Below are positions 23,207 through 35,980 of a stretch of DNA of 64,000 nucleotides, piece after piece. The translations under genes were made by a program, and so were the position numbers. Each line of letters opens with the position of its first letter. Within the stretch, counting starts at the first letter, position 1. The stretch covers positions 1,975,501 to 2,039,500 of the forward strand of contig JAYKKT010000046.1 of the NCBI GenBank assembly GCA_036023115.1, in the 5' to 3' direction. The notes below the pieces were generated by a model, which made no database searches, was not told the DNA's origin, and saw only the letters and a program-made list of their open reading frames with translations. The stretch is from Brasenia schreberi. Lineage: Eukaryota; Streptophyta; Magnoliopsida; Nymphaeales; Cabombaceae.

Positions 23207-23430
23207 TTTTCAACAACTAAGCCTTTTTCCATACTAGATGGTGTCGGCTACATGGATTCTTTGTTTCCACTTATCCCTATCTTAATTTGTAGAATCCATG
23301 GTAAATAAGTCCAACAAAGTTTATGATGGCTGTCGAAAGCTTAACACAACTCTTCTCTTTTATCTCCTTTATCTGGGTTTGGGACCAAACATGAAAGGAT
23401 GATCCCTTACATGGGATGCGCGAAAATTCA
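23207..23430 (-). mobile_element. Internally deleted RTE-like LINE: both ends joined
   Basis: Plus coordinates 23207-23276 match the LINE 3' end (CAACAACTAAGCCTTTTTCCATACTAG and the GTCGGCTACATGGATTCTTTG block). 23277-23430 match the reversed LINE 5' end (TGGCTGTCGAAAGCTTAA, CTTTATCTGGGTTTGGGACC, GGATGATCCCTTACAT). Order and orientation are right for one element with about 3 kb missing from the middle. Confidence 0.65.
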
Positions 23431-24039
23431 CATGGTATCCAACAATGTTTGGTGGACCTACTCTTGTAAATTCTCATGACAAGATATTTTGGTTTTATCT
23501 CCCAACAATTGTTAGAAAAGCAAGTACTCTTATGTGTCTGTTTAAAAAGTTGGAAGCTCTTACAAATCCTCCACAACTTCAAATGTTATTGCCTGATCAA
23601 TTATGGCAATGAACTTATTTGGGCAGTTAATATCAGAGTTATTGCAAGTAGGCTATCCTATCAAACTTCCATATGCTGGGTACTTATAGAATTTAAACGT
23701 GTTTTCCCTTGCACCATTGATTAGTTGTGAAGACTTTTTTGAGAAGGACATGAGTACCTTATATGGGAGGTAAATTCTTATATGTACTGCAGAAGGTAAA
23801 TTGTTAATTCGAACTAAAAGGCTTGATCTATTGAGTATGATACAGTATTGGTTGGTTTCAATTAACAAATTCAATCTTGATAGACTGCTAATTCTGTCAT
23901 TGTCGGATACACTACTTTCAAGTTTCAACGGTCTTTTACTGTACTACTTTCTAGAGAAAACCCTTCCAGCCCCGAGGATTTAATTGGAGGACATCTAGTA
24001 CCTTCTTCAGAAAATCCTTCCATCAAAATCATGTAAATT
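23431..24039. other. No gene supported
   Basis: AT-rich with short open frames on both strands, no recognisable motifs. Confidence 0.4.
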
Positions 24040-25200
24040 ATAGACAATATAAAGTTAACGAGTCATATAATGAAACTGTAGGCAAGAGTTGTCGAAAGAA
24101 GGTTGAGATAATTATCTAATATAGCAAAAAAACAATTTAGATTCATGCCATGTAGATCTACTATACTATTTACTTGTTGAGACATATGATGGAGCATTTT
24201 AGAGCAAAGAAGAAAATCTTACAATGATACTTATTGACTTAGAGAAGGTTTATGATAGAATGCTAAGAGATGTTTTTTTGAAGAGTTTTAGATAAGAAAC
24301 ATATCCTTTTGTTACATATCAAAAATATAAAGAAACATATAGAATGATACAAAAACATATATTATGACTTACTAAGATATTATTATTTTAGTTGAAGTGA
24401 ATATTAGATTATACAAGGGTTAACACTAAGTTTATACTTATTTACTTTGGTTATAGATGAGTTAAAGGAGCACCACTAAAGATGAAATATTATGGTCTAT
24501 GTTATTTGTTGATGATATTATATTAGTAGATGACTTGAAAGAAGTTAATTAGTAGATTTAAGACATAATAAATGGAGTCCAACTTTAGTAATCTTGTTGA
24601 AATGAATGATGTGGAGGTTAAAATTGGTAGACATTACATATTTAAAAAAGGCAATCTTAAGTACATAGGTCAATATTTTAAAGTCACTAAAAAATTGATA
24701 GAGATATTATACATATAATCAAAGTAGGTTTGCTAAAACATAGAAGTGCATTATGTATTTTGTGTGATAAGAAGATACAGTTAAAGTTGAAAGGTGAATA
24801 TCATAAAATAGTAGTTAGACCAATAATATTATATAGTGTCAAGTGTTGGACAATAAAAGATGTTTATGATAAAACTAAAAACATTGAGGTGGATGCATGA
24901 TAAGGAAAAACTTTACATATAATGAAGTTATTAGAGAAAAAGTTGAGATAACACCGTTAAAATAAAAGATGAGAGAGATGCATTTAAGATTGTTAGATAT
25001 GTAGAGAGGTGACTAGAGAAAACTACAATGAAAAGCTTGAAAAACTAGACCGTTAAAGTTTTAAAAGAGAAAGAGGAAGCTAGAAAAGTGTTTGATGAAA
25101 TTATTAAAGATTATGTGACTTTTTCTAGAAATAAATACTTATATAAGATCATGTGATAAATAATCTATATAAAAAAAGGTTTAGTTGTTTGTTGTTGTGG
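24040..25200 (+). mobile_element. RTE-like LINE, decayed reverse transcriptase copy
   Basis: Collinear with 34740-35961 of the full LINE: the equivalents of [13 protein letters not shown] (from 24040), FRFMPCRSTI (about 24140), MILIDLEKVYDR (24220-24255) and the catalytic loop, here FVDDIIL for FADDIVL (about 24510), are visible between many stops and indels. It ends with GTTGTTTGTTGTTG near 25190. 5'-truncated and dead. Confidence 0.8.
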
Positions 25201-25205
25201 TTGTG

Positions 25206-25330
25206 TAAAAAAAGCCAAACACACACCATGAGAATTGAACTCACAACCACACCATGAGAATTGAACTCACGATCAGGGATTGGGAGTTACATAGCCTTGC
25301 TACGCGAGCTAAAAACTCCGAGTAACCTTG
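25206..25330 (-). mobile_element. tRNA-derived SINE, minus strand
   Basis: Minus strand shows TTTTTAGCTCGCGTAGCAAGG (A-box region) and GATCGTGAGTTCAATTCTC (B-box region). A 29-bp piece with CACCATGAGAATTGAACTCAC is duplicated at 25224 and 25252. Confidence 0.55.
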
Positions 25331-26830
25331 CACACGAAGGAATAACCTGACACAAATCCAACTAAGAAATTTATCATCGTGTCCACCTAAAGTAAGGCAT
25401 AAAAAAAAAAGATTTCTCTAGGTTGGTCTATTTTCTCATCAACAAAAAATGAGACACGAATCTGTCGGACACGCCTGAAAACAAAAGAATAACAGGTTAT
25501 GTTTGTGTTGACCTGTTTCTACAACTATTGAAATGAGACACGAATCCTCTGGACACCCTTATTGCTCTTTAGTTGCAGAAAGTTATTCGAGATACCAGTT
25601 CTGATTTATATCCAAAATAAATCGGGTCCCATATATTTTCCAAGCTAAACAGCGTCTTGCTGACACCCTGCGTACCATGATCCCCGCCCTCAGATTCCCG
25701 CGACTCTCTCTCTCTCTCTCCCCAAAAACCCCCAATTCCTCTCCCTATTCTTCTGAAAACCCATATTTCATCTGTTTTGGGTCGATCGAGGTCTTTCCTT
25801 GAAAGGACTAACTGTCGCCTCTTTCACCTTCGCAATATTGTCAAGGTAATCTATCTCCTGGAAACCGATTTCGCTTCAAAAACCATGAATTGCATATTCT
25901 ATTTGTTCATTTGTTCAATAGTCGTTCTATCTCTTTACTGAACTTGTTTTTATGCACGCTTGCTATTGGAAACCTGAGAATTGTGGCTGCTTGGAGCAAA
26001 TTGGTTTGGGATCTGTTTTTTTTTCTTTTACCGGTGATCATGTGAAGCTTGAATTCCTCATTTTTTGTAAGTTCTTGAATCTATTATGCTCATTTGTGAT
26101 ATTAGGGCTCGATTTGTTTCATCCTAGTCACGCTCTCCGTTGCATGATTAGGAATGCTTTTTTTTCTTCTGGTTTATGGATCCACTTTAGTCCTCCAATG
26201 TTAGAAGTCAATCCACGAGATCTGTTGCTGGTACTGATCTCGTTTGTATCATCTTCCAACTTTACTGGATTGTCATCTCAACTCTGTAGAACTACTGCGT
26301 AGTTCGAAATCTTTTGGCCGTGATATGTTATTTCTACTATGTAAAGGCCCTTAACGGTCATGTTGATGTTCTAAATTTCTAATTATGCAACTATATAACA
26401 TTCATAAACCTTATTGTTGTAGTCTTATTGATTTTCTTGTCTTTGACGCTGATGATCTATTTGAGTGTAATGCCAAAATTTCTTTTCATGTGTTGATTTT
26501 TTTGTTCTCGACTTGTTTAATTACTTTATGACCCTTTTCAACTTCTGAATTTGGACTTGACATGTTTTCAGTTGGATCTATCTCTGGAAATCATGTAGCT
26601 ATTCTTTGAGGTTTTTGACTATTGTGAAGAAATCCAGATCCTTCTAAACTACTGAAATTGCTGGAGAAACTCTACCTTTCTGTTCTACATGGAAGAGGCT
26701 GATGATGACTAGAAGGTTACTTGAGATGAAGTGCTATTGTTACTTCATGCTTCTTTGATTTGGAAGCTTTCTCGATCGTGGCATGCATTGAAGAATAAGT
26801 TTATTTAGTGTGGCATTTAGTTGGCTCGTA
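25331..26830 (+). other. Upstream region of the DUF7356-like pseudogene
   Basis: No independent gene. From about 25700 the sequence looks like a transcribed 5' leader: CT repeat (25708-25721), C-rich stretch, then a donor-like AAGGTAATC near 25845 followed by a T-rich, intron-like region to 26830. This would be a 5'-untranslated exon plus intron of the gene starting at 26831. Confidence 0.4.
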
Positions 26831-29514
26831 ATGGACTGATTGGGCTTTATAGTGGTCTTTTTTCTACTTATGGTTCTTTTTGAAAAGTCAACTCCTTTAA
26901 ATAGTTGCACCTTATCATCAAATGCTACGGAGAGCAAAAGCAGTAACATGACTAAGGTAAGACAGATTATTTAGTCATTGTGTTGAATGCAAATATGTTC
27001 TTCTTGGAGTGTTCTCTTCTAATTTTTCATCCCTCTATTTTCACTCTCCATTCCTTTCTTTGCTTTTATATTTTCATAATTTCAGAAAGGTTTTGATGGT
27101 ACAACTACTAATCTTCCAGCTAAAGGGGCCAATAATACATCACACGAATTCAAGGGTAGTCCATTCTCTAGTCCTCTACCAACACCTGTACCTGTGCGTA
27201 GCAATGACTCAAACACTGAGTCCAAGCCATCCACAACTAAAAAAGTGTCACTCACAACTAAAAACCAATCTAATGAGACACATAACAACCGACCTGCTTT
27301 CACACCGGCTGATGGTTCAGTCATTTCCACTGTCGCACCTCAACCAGCTCCCAAAAATGGTACCATGAAGGCTCCAGTTAGCATGCACCCTCCACTAGGT
27401 TCGATACCAAGTAACAAGACTCGTCAAAATAACGAGACCCAAGGAGATAATAAGGATCTTATTGGTACTGGAGAATCAACAGGGAAGGTTCAACAATGGT
27501 GCAACTCATCAAGCACGTGTAGGGATCACAAGAATTTTATTGCCTGCTTGCAAGTCCTAAAAACTGGTAATAAACTTGCTATCCTTTTCAGACTCGTGAG
27601 CTATATTTTCCCTACAGTTAGGGTATTCTATCGTATAAATTTGGAATAAGTTCCTTGTTACAAATGTTAAGATGTTCTTTAATTTTAGACTCTTTTTCAC
27701 ACTTTTCCATGTAACAGAATGCCAAAGTGAACAAAAACCTAAATCCGAGACATGATCTAGGCACTTGCTCACCAAAGTAAGAAACTTATGAAATCTGTTA
27801 GAGGGGCTAACCTCTTGTATCACAGAAGTCATTACCATGCATCCTTGGGGGGAGATCACTATAGTTGCAGGAAAGAGAGACTTTGATGGTTCATGATTTA
27901 TAAACAACTTTTACTTCTAGGAAGGTGGAGAAGTACCTACTTTGTTTTAGTGAAGTTTCTTGTTTCTTTTTAGTTGAGATGAAGAAAGTACCTTATGTGA
28001 GAATGGGTGCAACTATGACACTCATGGGGAGTGTGACTCGACCAAAATTGGAGTACAAGAGATAATGAAGACCCAATAGGTTTTAAGAGGATTGTCTTAT
28101 AGACCAATGACCAATAAAGCTGGAAGTTTCTGTTTTCGTAATAATAATTGTAGGCACCATATCCTATGATACAGTACTTAATACTTATGGACTTGCAATA
28201 AAACAGGTGCACTTCATCAAAGGAGATTTTAGTTCTTCACTTATCGCACCTTCGATTATTGTTGCTTAGAGATGTGAATACTTAATGTGGTGTACAATTC
28301 TTCTTTAAGTTCTTTTACTCTGGATTATTTAGGCATAAGATGATTTTATTTTCCTACTGTTAGGATCAATGGAGCTGGTGGTTTACAATGATGGGGAGGA
28401 TGATCTAGCTGTTAATGTCAGAGCCTTTGCTTCTGCATATCATGAAGTGCTACAACTCAAAAAACATCAGAAAGAAGAGGTGTGATGTATTAACCATCCA
28501 TTATATGCTTATCAGGTCATGAATATTATTTCGATAAAATGTGATCTTGGTCGAGTCAGGTGATATGCTCTCTGCAGCTTCAAGGGTGGGCTCACTGCCC
28601 CGTGGGACTGCCACCCTCAATGAACCAAGCTCACCTTACCTTACAACTAAACTACCGGCGCTTGGGCCCCTACAGTAAGCACAGGAAAAATGTCGCCTTG
28701 AGAAATTTTGTTCCCTTCTCAACCATTCTTTATGTGTTAGCCGTTAGGTGAAACGGTTGTCGAAAATAAGATGTCGTTATACAAAGGAAACTGCTTCTTG
28801 TCGTAGGCAGTGAGAATCAGTAGAGTAACTAGTGCCTCCTATGATAGTCCACTGCAACACAGTTCACACCTTGTCAAACTAATAGTTTTTCTATTATTTG
28901 CTTGTATTCTATATAATAAATGATATTTTGAAGGTGAACATTACAGTTTATGCTATATAATTCTTACGTCTTTGCAATATGTGGGAACACATCAATTGGA
29001 TGTAAGCTCCATCTTTTCACCGGGTAATTGTTCTATTTTCAGATTGTTCGGTCCGCTATCACTGCCGAAGTATCGAAACTCTGGAAATGGGGATTGTATA
29101 CTTAACAAAACAAAATCTTCAAGCTGGATACAACCTTATAGTAGCATGATTCCAGATTTCTCATCGTACACCTCCTTGATGACACCAATATTTAGTGCAT
29201 ATTTTCTAGCTTTCGTTGCCTTCACTATAGGAGGAATGTGTCTTTGCTGTAAACTGAGAAGAAGGTAGCAACGTCATGGAGGAGTTCAATACCAGGAGCT
29301 TGAAATGGGATTGCCAGAGTCAAATTATCCGCCAACAACAACAATAGGAAAACTGGACGTCTATCCCTCTAATGGCTGGGATCGGAGTTGGGATGATGGT
29401 TGGAAAGAAGACGATGAAGAGCAACTGAGGACTAGACCTGCTAAATTGCTAATGGACATGCCTCCACTGCCCTTGAGAAGGACGGATGGGAAGATAAGTG
29501 GGATGAATGATTAG
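26831..29514 (+). pseudogene. DUF7356-type plant membrane protein gene, decayed
   Basis: Recognisable exons are 26831-26956 (ending before GTAAGA), 27086-27566, 28364-28479 and from 29043 on. Parts in order: a signal-peptide-like stretch (LGFIVVFFLLMVLF), a Ser/Thr/Asn-rich region, the cysteine motif WCNSSSTCRDHKNFIACLQV, a luminal piece (VVYNDGEDDLAVNV), GNGDCIL, one membrane span (FSAYFLAFVAFTIGGMCLCC) with basic stop-transfer, YQELEMGLPES and a Trp/Asp-rich tail (DRSWDDGWKEDDEE). These match an uncharacterised plant type-I membrane family (DUF7356). Lesions: codon 3 after the best ATG is TGA (26837-26839); TAG at 29266-29268 between the basic cluster and QRHGGVQYQELEMG; and a frame change near the end, where another frame gives the family-like DGWEDKWDE. 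The phase also fails before GNGDCIL. Function of the family is unknown; this copy is very likely dead. Confidence 0.75.
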
Positions 29515-30004
29515 TTGCTTTTCATTTGCTGGTTATTTACAAAATAGTTTTTCGAGGAGAAACGAAAGGGATATATGGTGCATCATTATTAGTTGCTCTT
29601 CACTGAAGACGTCGTCGACTAGACTCAGTAAGCGCGTCATTGCGGTTATATCACCTCCTTGATAGGGGTGCTTTGTATTTTTTACTTAGTGAAGTAAGTT
29701 GAAAGGAAAGAAAGGAAAACAAGAAACACATTGTTCTAAAGAATTTGATTCGAAATATCTTTAAGAGCGGTGAATGAAAATTCAATAATTTATGGGCAAA
29801 AGTTTTCCCAAAGTAAAATCAATTATTTTCTGTTCTCTCTCAGTTTTTGACTTATGAGCTATATGAAGGACGAACCGTAAACACGATACCGCCAAATCTA
29901 TTCTTGTGCTTCTTTTATAACGAGGAACTCATATTTCTTGTTAGGCTTTGATCTTGTGTTAGTTGAGGAGGAAGTCCTCCGTCAGAAGGACTAACTTCTC
30001 GATT
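29515..30004. other. 3' flank of the pseudogene; no gene
   Basis: AT-rich, no coding gene or clear element. Confidence 0.4.
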
Positions 30005-30790
30005 ACAACAACTAAGCCTTTTTTCTATATCTATGATTGAGGATTCTCCATCATGTGTTATGTTAATGGTTAATTTCATAAGTTAGATAAATTTTTATTG
30101 TTTTCTTTTAATATTTTTTGTGGTTTTCATTTTTTTTTTAACGTTTTCACAATTCAATTTCTCATACTTTTTTATTAGAATTTTTTCTCATTTTTTTACG
30201 TGTTCAAACCATCTTAAACGATTTTCTCTCATTTTATCGTTGTGTGACTCTCAATATGTTTATAATAACCACTATACAGTTTTTTCTTATGTGATTATTT
30301 ATTCATTTGAGTTTCTTAAATTTATCATAGAAACCTCTTGTACATGTTGATAATTAGCTGTCCAATAATTGAATCATGAAACATTCTGGGTCTAATTGTT
30401 GTGTTATAATATTTATCTTTAAACTTTAATAGTATTTTCTTCTCACATAGGATATCTCGTACACCTCTACATTTTAACCAACTTGAATTAATTCTATACA
30501 TAATATCTTCATTAACTTTTCCATCGCTTTAAAAAGTTGATCTTGGGTATTTAAAACTTTCGTAATGAAAAATATAATGTACAATAATTTTAATTTTTAT
30601 GTCAGTTGAAATAACAAAATAATCAAATTTGTAAACCATATATTTTGTCTTTGTTTTATTAAATCAAAAGCTTTTGTTTCTAATGTTTTTTTTCATAGTT
30701 TCAATTTTTTATTAAATATTTTTTTAGACTTATTTATTAACACAATGTTATCCTGTATCAAAGTACTTCATCTTGATTATGTTTTGTTAA
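30005..30790 (-). mobile_element. RTE-like LINE, 3'-end fragment, highly decayed
   Basis: Begins ACAACAACTAAGCCTTTTTTCTA (reversed LINE tail). Later blocks such as GTTCAAACCATCTTAAACGA and TGTACATGTTGATAATTAGCTGTCC match the reverse of the reverse transcriptase C-terminal coding region, with heavy AT drift. 5'-truncated. Confidence 0.75.
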
Positions 30791-32716
30791 CTCTTAAATG
30801 ACCAATATAAATATATATAAACTTAAAATTGATACTTGATGTAATACAATATTAGCTTCAAAAGATCTGTCATGAGGACTAACCTCTCAATTGGTACTTC
30901 TGATCATAAAAAAGAGAGAACTTTCTTCTATTTTCTCGATCAAACTGCCCATTTGCACCGAGTTCGCTCTCTATGTATGGCTTATGTTATGGATGTGTTG
31001 GAATGTTGGCCGTTGACATCCAAAGAATATCAATAACATGGATACCGACATCCTTGGATAGGAAAATCAGAGATTGCTGTCATCAAGCGTTTGATCAGAT
31101 CATGGTGTATTTGAGATTTTAGCAGAAGGAAGCCGAAAAGATGAGCGAGATCGTCCAAGATGGAAACTTTGCTTGGGAAAGGATTATCTCCTTTTCTTGA
31201 ATACCAAGATTAATCGGACTCTGATGCATGTATAATCTGTCTATAATTTTTTGTTTAAGAAATATAAGTTGTATTTCTCTGTCCAATCTAAATCACTAAA
31301 TCATATTAAAAGTTTATCGAAACTTTGCTTAAAATAGCTTTATCCCTTCATATTCGCCTCTGTATTTGCTTAAAATGGCTGTCATCCCCATTGTTCCAAG
31401 AAAAAAAGAAGCTAAAACTTAGTTGAATTTGTTTCACATCCTTAGGTCAGCAGTTCGATTCACTGGATATGCATCTGGCAGGAGTGTGTTAAACCCCAGC
31501 TAGTCGATCAGGGGAGCAATGATAACCCATGGAGAGAGCCTCTTTGAGAATTCCCGGGTTCTCTTCTCTGCTAGAACCCTCCTGATTCTCTCTCGGAGGA
31601 TCCAATGCCCAATGACGATGCTCGACCGAGTGCCTCTGATCCAAATTAAGCTTCTGCTATGTGCAAAGCTCAAACAAGCAACCCATCAAAAAGACAACGA
31701 ACCATGGAAATGGTTCCCTAAGTTTATGTCATGCAGAAGCTTAATCAAACGAAAGGCTACAATGGGCTGCTGCCCTACAAAAGAATAAAAAAATTCATGT
31801 TCGAGGAGCCAGTCTAGCTCCCAGGTTGTGTTTCGGGTGTTCGTGTTGTTTCATTTTGTTTCCATGTCAAAACCATTTCATTTTGTTTCCATGTCAAAAC
31901 CAGATCAACTCAAACACAAGCCGACTTTTTTTGTGGACATGAACTCCACCTTCTCGGGTACTCTTTGTTTTGGGTTTCCTTTCTGTCTGAAACTACCAGC
32001 AACTTCAAATTCTGGTCCACGCTCATGTCATGTCCTCTCGTGTTTATGTCAGGATCAGGTCAGTCAAGACAAAACCAAGTTCTTCCCTTGTTTACTTTGT
32101 GTCTAAACACAGAAAAAATAAAATCGTCTTCGTGTTGGGTTTTCGTGTCTTGTTTAAAGCTTCTATCCCTACCCAAAAATTGGCTTTGGGCTGGTCCACC
32201 CCAAGAGCAAATTTCTTGACCTCGTCTGTGAATTGGATCTCACATGAGACTTGGATTTTATGTCAACCCGACTTGAACAGCCTTCTAAACGGTTCATGAC
32301 TGACCCAACTGTTGTCAGGCTCCAAAAGCAGCGTGGGTTCTCTCGATCTTGTTTGACACGACGAAATTGAAGCTTTCATTCTCAACACGATTACGGTTAC
32401 AATGGGAGGCAAATAAGGATATTCTTTTACAGAATGATCCATTCTGTATAAAGGAGGATGGCGAAGGTAGGGTTGCAAACATATCAGAGTTCGAATCTGG
32501 ATTTGGACTAGATCCTAAACCAGAACCAAGCTTTATTCGACACCGAGTGGGTGTCAGCTACATGAATCACCTGTCATATTAGCATATACGTGCATGTGTG
32601 TGTGCATGAGTGTGTATATGTGTGTGTGTAGAGAGAGAGAGAGAGAGGATTACACATTGTTGGTGTGCAATAGTGCAAGTGGGCACAACAAAATTGGGTT
32701 TCATTATATTTCCCCT
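30791..32716. other. No gene; low-copy and repeat-like sequence
   Basis: No supported gene. 31830-32280 is rich in GTGTTCGTGT/CATGTC words and resembles 41000-41280; it may be a degenerate DNA transposon. AG and TG microsatellites lie at 32590-32650. Confidence 0.4.
31849..31902. repeat. 27-bp unit, two perfect tandem copies
   Basis: TTTCATTTTGTTTCCATGTC plus AAAACCA is present twice head to tail with no difference. Confidence 0.9.
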
Positions 32717-32736
32717 TATATAGGAAAAAACGGTAA
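32717..32736. repeat. Left target-site duplication of the LINE
   Basis: TATATAGG-A6-CGGTAA; the right copy at 35962-35980 is the same with one A fewer. Confidence 0.85.
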
Positions 32737-33126
32737 CTCCGCCTATGTAAGGGATCACCCTTGCATTGCCGGTCCCAAGCCCGGATAAAGGAGGAGGGTT
32801 GTGTTAGGCTTCCGACAGCCAGCGTAAAACTTCGTCGGATTTCTACAACATGGATTACAAAAATTATGAGCATTGCTTTGGGGCGTCCCCGCCTAACGAC
32901 GTACTGCAGAGCCCGAATGCAGTAAGAAGTAAGCAAGGGCCACTACATTTTCGCCCGAATGTAGTGAATCAATTGCAGAGAGGGTTCCCACATCATGGAC
33001 AGGTGTGGGTAAAGAAGTTAGTCCCGCTATATTGCCACCCGAATGTAGTGAAAAATTTTCAGAGAGGGTCTTCGCATTTTGATTATGGACGGATGCAGGG
33101 GGTAAGGAAGCTAGTCCTAGATAATA

Positions 33127-33662
33127 AGATTCGTATTGGTTCTTAGAATATCGGAACATTATCGGGTAAGCTAATGGAGGTGGTAGATACTATGATTCGG
33201 AGAAAGATTCATATTCTATGTTTACAAGAGACAAAATGGGTTGGAGAAAAAGCAAAGGAGATAGAGGATACAGGTTTTAAATTATGGTACTCAGGTAAAG
33301 AAAAGGCCCGAAACGGAGTTGGTATTATCATAAATAAAGATTTAAAGGAGAGTGTAGTAGACATACAACGATATGGTGACCGAATCATGACATTGAAATT
33401 AGTGTTAGGAGCAGAGGTTTTGAATATAGTTTGTGCTTACGCACCCCAAGTAGGACTAGAAGATAGTATAAAGACAGTTTTTTGGGAAGAGTTAGATAAG
33501 GTGTTTCAAAAGATTCCACAAAGGGATATGATTTGTTTAGGAGGAGATTTAAATGGACATGTCGGTAAAGAGGCATTAGGATATCAAGGGATTCATGGAA
33601 ACTTTGGTTATGGGGATATAAACGAGGAAGGTAGGGAGATTTTAAATTTTGCTGTCATTTGA
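33127..33662 (+). pseudogene. LINE AP-endonuclease domain
   Basis: Starts with IRIGS, stop, NIGTL (family RIGSWNIGTL, so a Trp codon became TAG). Motifs: ILCLQETKW with the metal-binding Glu, GVGIIINK, VCAYAPQ, and ICLGGDLNGHVG with the catalytic Asp/Asn. Frame is lost after EGREILNFAV. The enzyme would nick chromosomal DNA to prime reverse transcription. Confidence 0.85.
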
Positions 33663-33837
33663 TCTCTTTATAGTCAATACAATCTTCAAAAAATGAGATG
33701 AACATTTAATTACTTATAAGAGTAGCTTATCACAAACACAAATTGATTACTTTATTTGTAGAAAAAAAGATAGAGCGTGTTGTAAAGATTGTAAGGTAAT
33801 TCCAGGAGAAAGCTTAACCACTCAACATCGACTTTTA

Positions 33838-35768
33838 GTTATGGATTTACAAATAAAAAAATGGACAAAGAAGAAAAGAGTGCATCGAGCTATTCGGACT
33901 AAATGGTGGAACCTCAAAAGCGAGAAAGAAGATATATTTAAACAGAAAGTCCTTCAAGGAGATGTTTGGAATTATGTTGACACACCCTGTGATATGTGGA
34001 ACAATATGGCTATACATATTAGGAAAGTAGCGAAAGATGTGTTAGGTGTATCTAAGGGAGGTGTACCGGCACAAAAAGAAGCTTGGTGGTGGAGTGAAGT
34101 AGTACAAAATAAAATAAAGGCAAAGAGGGCATGTTACAAATTACATTATGCTAAGAAACTAGTGAAACTTTAGAAGCTTATAAGAAAGCAAAAAAGGAAG
34201 CAAAAAAGGCCGTTAGTGAAGCAAAAGCTAAGATTTGGGAGGACTTATATAAAAAACTTAACTCAAAAGAGGGTGAAAGAGATATTTTTAGGATAGCTAG
34301 GGCTAGAGATAATAAAACTAAAGATCTTAATTATGTTAGATGCATAAAAGACGAGGATGAAAAAATTCTAGTGGCAAATGATGATATAAGAAATAGATGG
34401 AAAAACTATTTTTATAATCTTTTGAATAAAAATAAAGATGTTAGTATTAGTTTAGGAGATTTAGCCAAGTCAGAAAAGTATATAAACCATAATTTCTACC
34501 GACATATTCAAAAGAATGAAGTCAAAGAGGCTCTTAAACATATGAAGAGTGGTAAATCGGTAGGACCAGATAATATTCCTATAGAAGTTTGGAAAATACT
34601 AGGAGAAATAGGAATCACTTGGCTCACAAGACTATTTAATGAAATATGGAAAAACCAAAAGATGCCCGAGGAATGGAGAGCAAGTACACTTATACCCGTA
34701 TATAAGAACGAGGAAGACATTTAAAATTGTGTGAATTATCGAGGTATCAAGTTAATGAGTCATACTATGAAATTATGGGAAAGAATTATCGAACGTAGGT
34801 TAAGACAAGTATCAAGTACAACAGAGAACCAATTTGGATTTATGCCAGGTAGATCTACTATTGAAGTTATTCACCTTTTGAGATGTCTTATGAAACATTT
34901 TAGAGCAAAAAAGAAAGACCTTCACATGATCTTTATTGATCTAGAAAAAGCTTATGATAGGGTACCGAGGGAGGTTCTTTGGAGAACTTTAGAAAAAAGA
35001 GGTATCCCATTGACATATATTAACCTTATAAGAGACATGTATGATGGTGCAAAAACATGTGTGAGGACTCATGAAGGAACGACAGACTTCTTTGAAGTTA
35101 ATATTGGGTTACATCAAGGATCAACTTCAAGTCCATACTTATTTATAATGGTAATGGATGAGTTAACAAAACATATTCAAGATGAAGTACCTTGGTGTAT
35201 GTTATTTGCAGATGACATTGTATTAGTGGAGGAGTCTAAGGAAAAAGTTAATAGAAAATTGGAACTATGGAGAGAAACATTAGAAAACAAAGGCCTCCGA
35301 TTTAGTAGAACAAAGACAGAATATATGGAATGTAAGTTTGATCATTTGGCTACTTCAGAGGACATAGAAATTAAAATTGGCACACATTGTATTCCCCAAA
35401 AGGAAAGTTTTAAATACCTAGGGTCAATTTTTCAAAGTGATGGAAGAATTGATCGAGATGTTACACATAGAATTAATGCTGGTTGGTTAAAATGGAGAGG
35501 AGCATCTGGTATTCTTTGTGATAAGAAGATACCATTAAAATTAAAAGGTAAATATTATAGAGCAGCAATTAGGCCTGCCATGTTTTATGGTTCTGAGTGT
35601 TGGGCAGTTAATCATCAACATGTACAAAAGATATCTGTGACAGAAATGAAGATGTTGAGATGGATGAGTGGTCATACAAGAAAAGACCGTATACATAATG
35701 AGGTTATTAGAAACAAATTAGGAGTGGCACAAATAGAGGATAAAATGAGAGAACATCGTTTAGGTTAG
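33838..35768 (+). pseudogene. LINE linker and reverse transcriptase domain
   Basis: Two frames hold the linker (33841-34171, then from about 34170 in a shifted frame, AYKKAKKEAKKAVSEAKAK). The reverse transcriptase has the fingers motif SGKSVGPDNIPIEVWK, EWRASTLIPVYKN, a TAA at 34722, then [61 protein letters not shown] and the catalytic [10 protein letters not shown] (FADD intact). The final 345 codons are open, ending REHRLG then stop. The usual RWFGHV end is replaced by a frame change. Apart from single-base lesions all catalytic motifs are intact. Confidence 0.9.
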
Positions 35769-35961
35769 AAAAACTAAATTTGGAAAGTATTAAAAGAGGT
35801 AGAGGACGACCACAAAAGTGTTGGAAAGAAACAATAAAGAATGATCTAGCTTATTGGGAGTTAACTGCTAACATGGCACACGATAGGGATATGTGGAAAC
35901 AAAGAATCCATGTAGCCGACCCCATCTAGTATGGGAAAAGGCTCAGTTGTTGTTGTTGTTG

Positions 35962-35980
35962 TATATAGGAAAAACGGTAA
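35962..35980. repeat. Right target-site duplication of the LINE
   Basis: TATATAGGAAAAACGGTAA directly after the TTG tail; matches 32717-32736. Confidence 0.85.

Larger units (their letters stand above)
32737..35961 (+). mobile_element. Full-length RTE-like LINE, 3.2 kb
   Basis: Flanked by a 19-20-bp target duplication and ending in a TTG repeat (35944-35961) in place of poly-A, as in plant RTE-type LINEs. A leader of about 390 bp precedes one long reading region with an AP endonuclease (33127-33660) and a reverse transcriptase (about 34370-35768). The element inserts by nicking target DNA with the endonuclease and priming reverse transcription there. At least five lesions break the frame: TAG for Trp at 33145-33147, frame changes near 33650 and 34170, a TGA near 33700 and TAA at 34722-34724. 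The near-identical target duplications point to a fairly recent insertion. Its fragments occur at least nine more times in this window. Confidence 0.9.
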
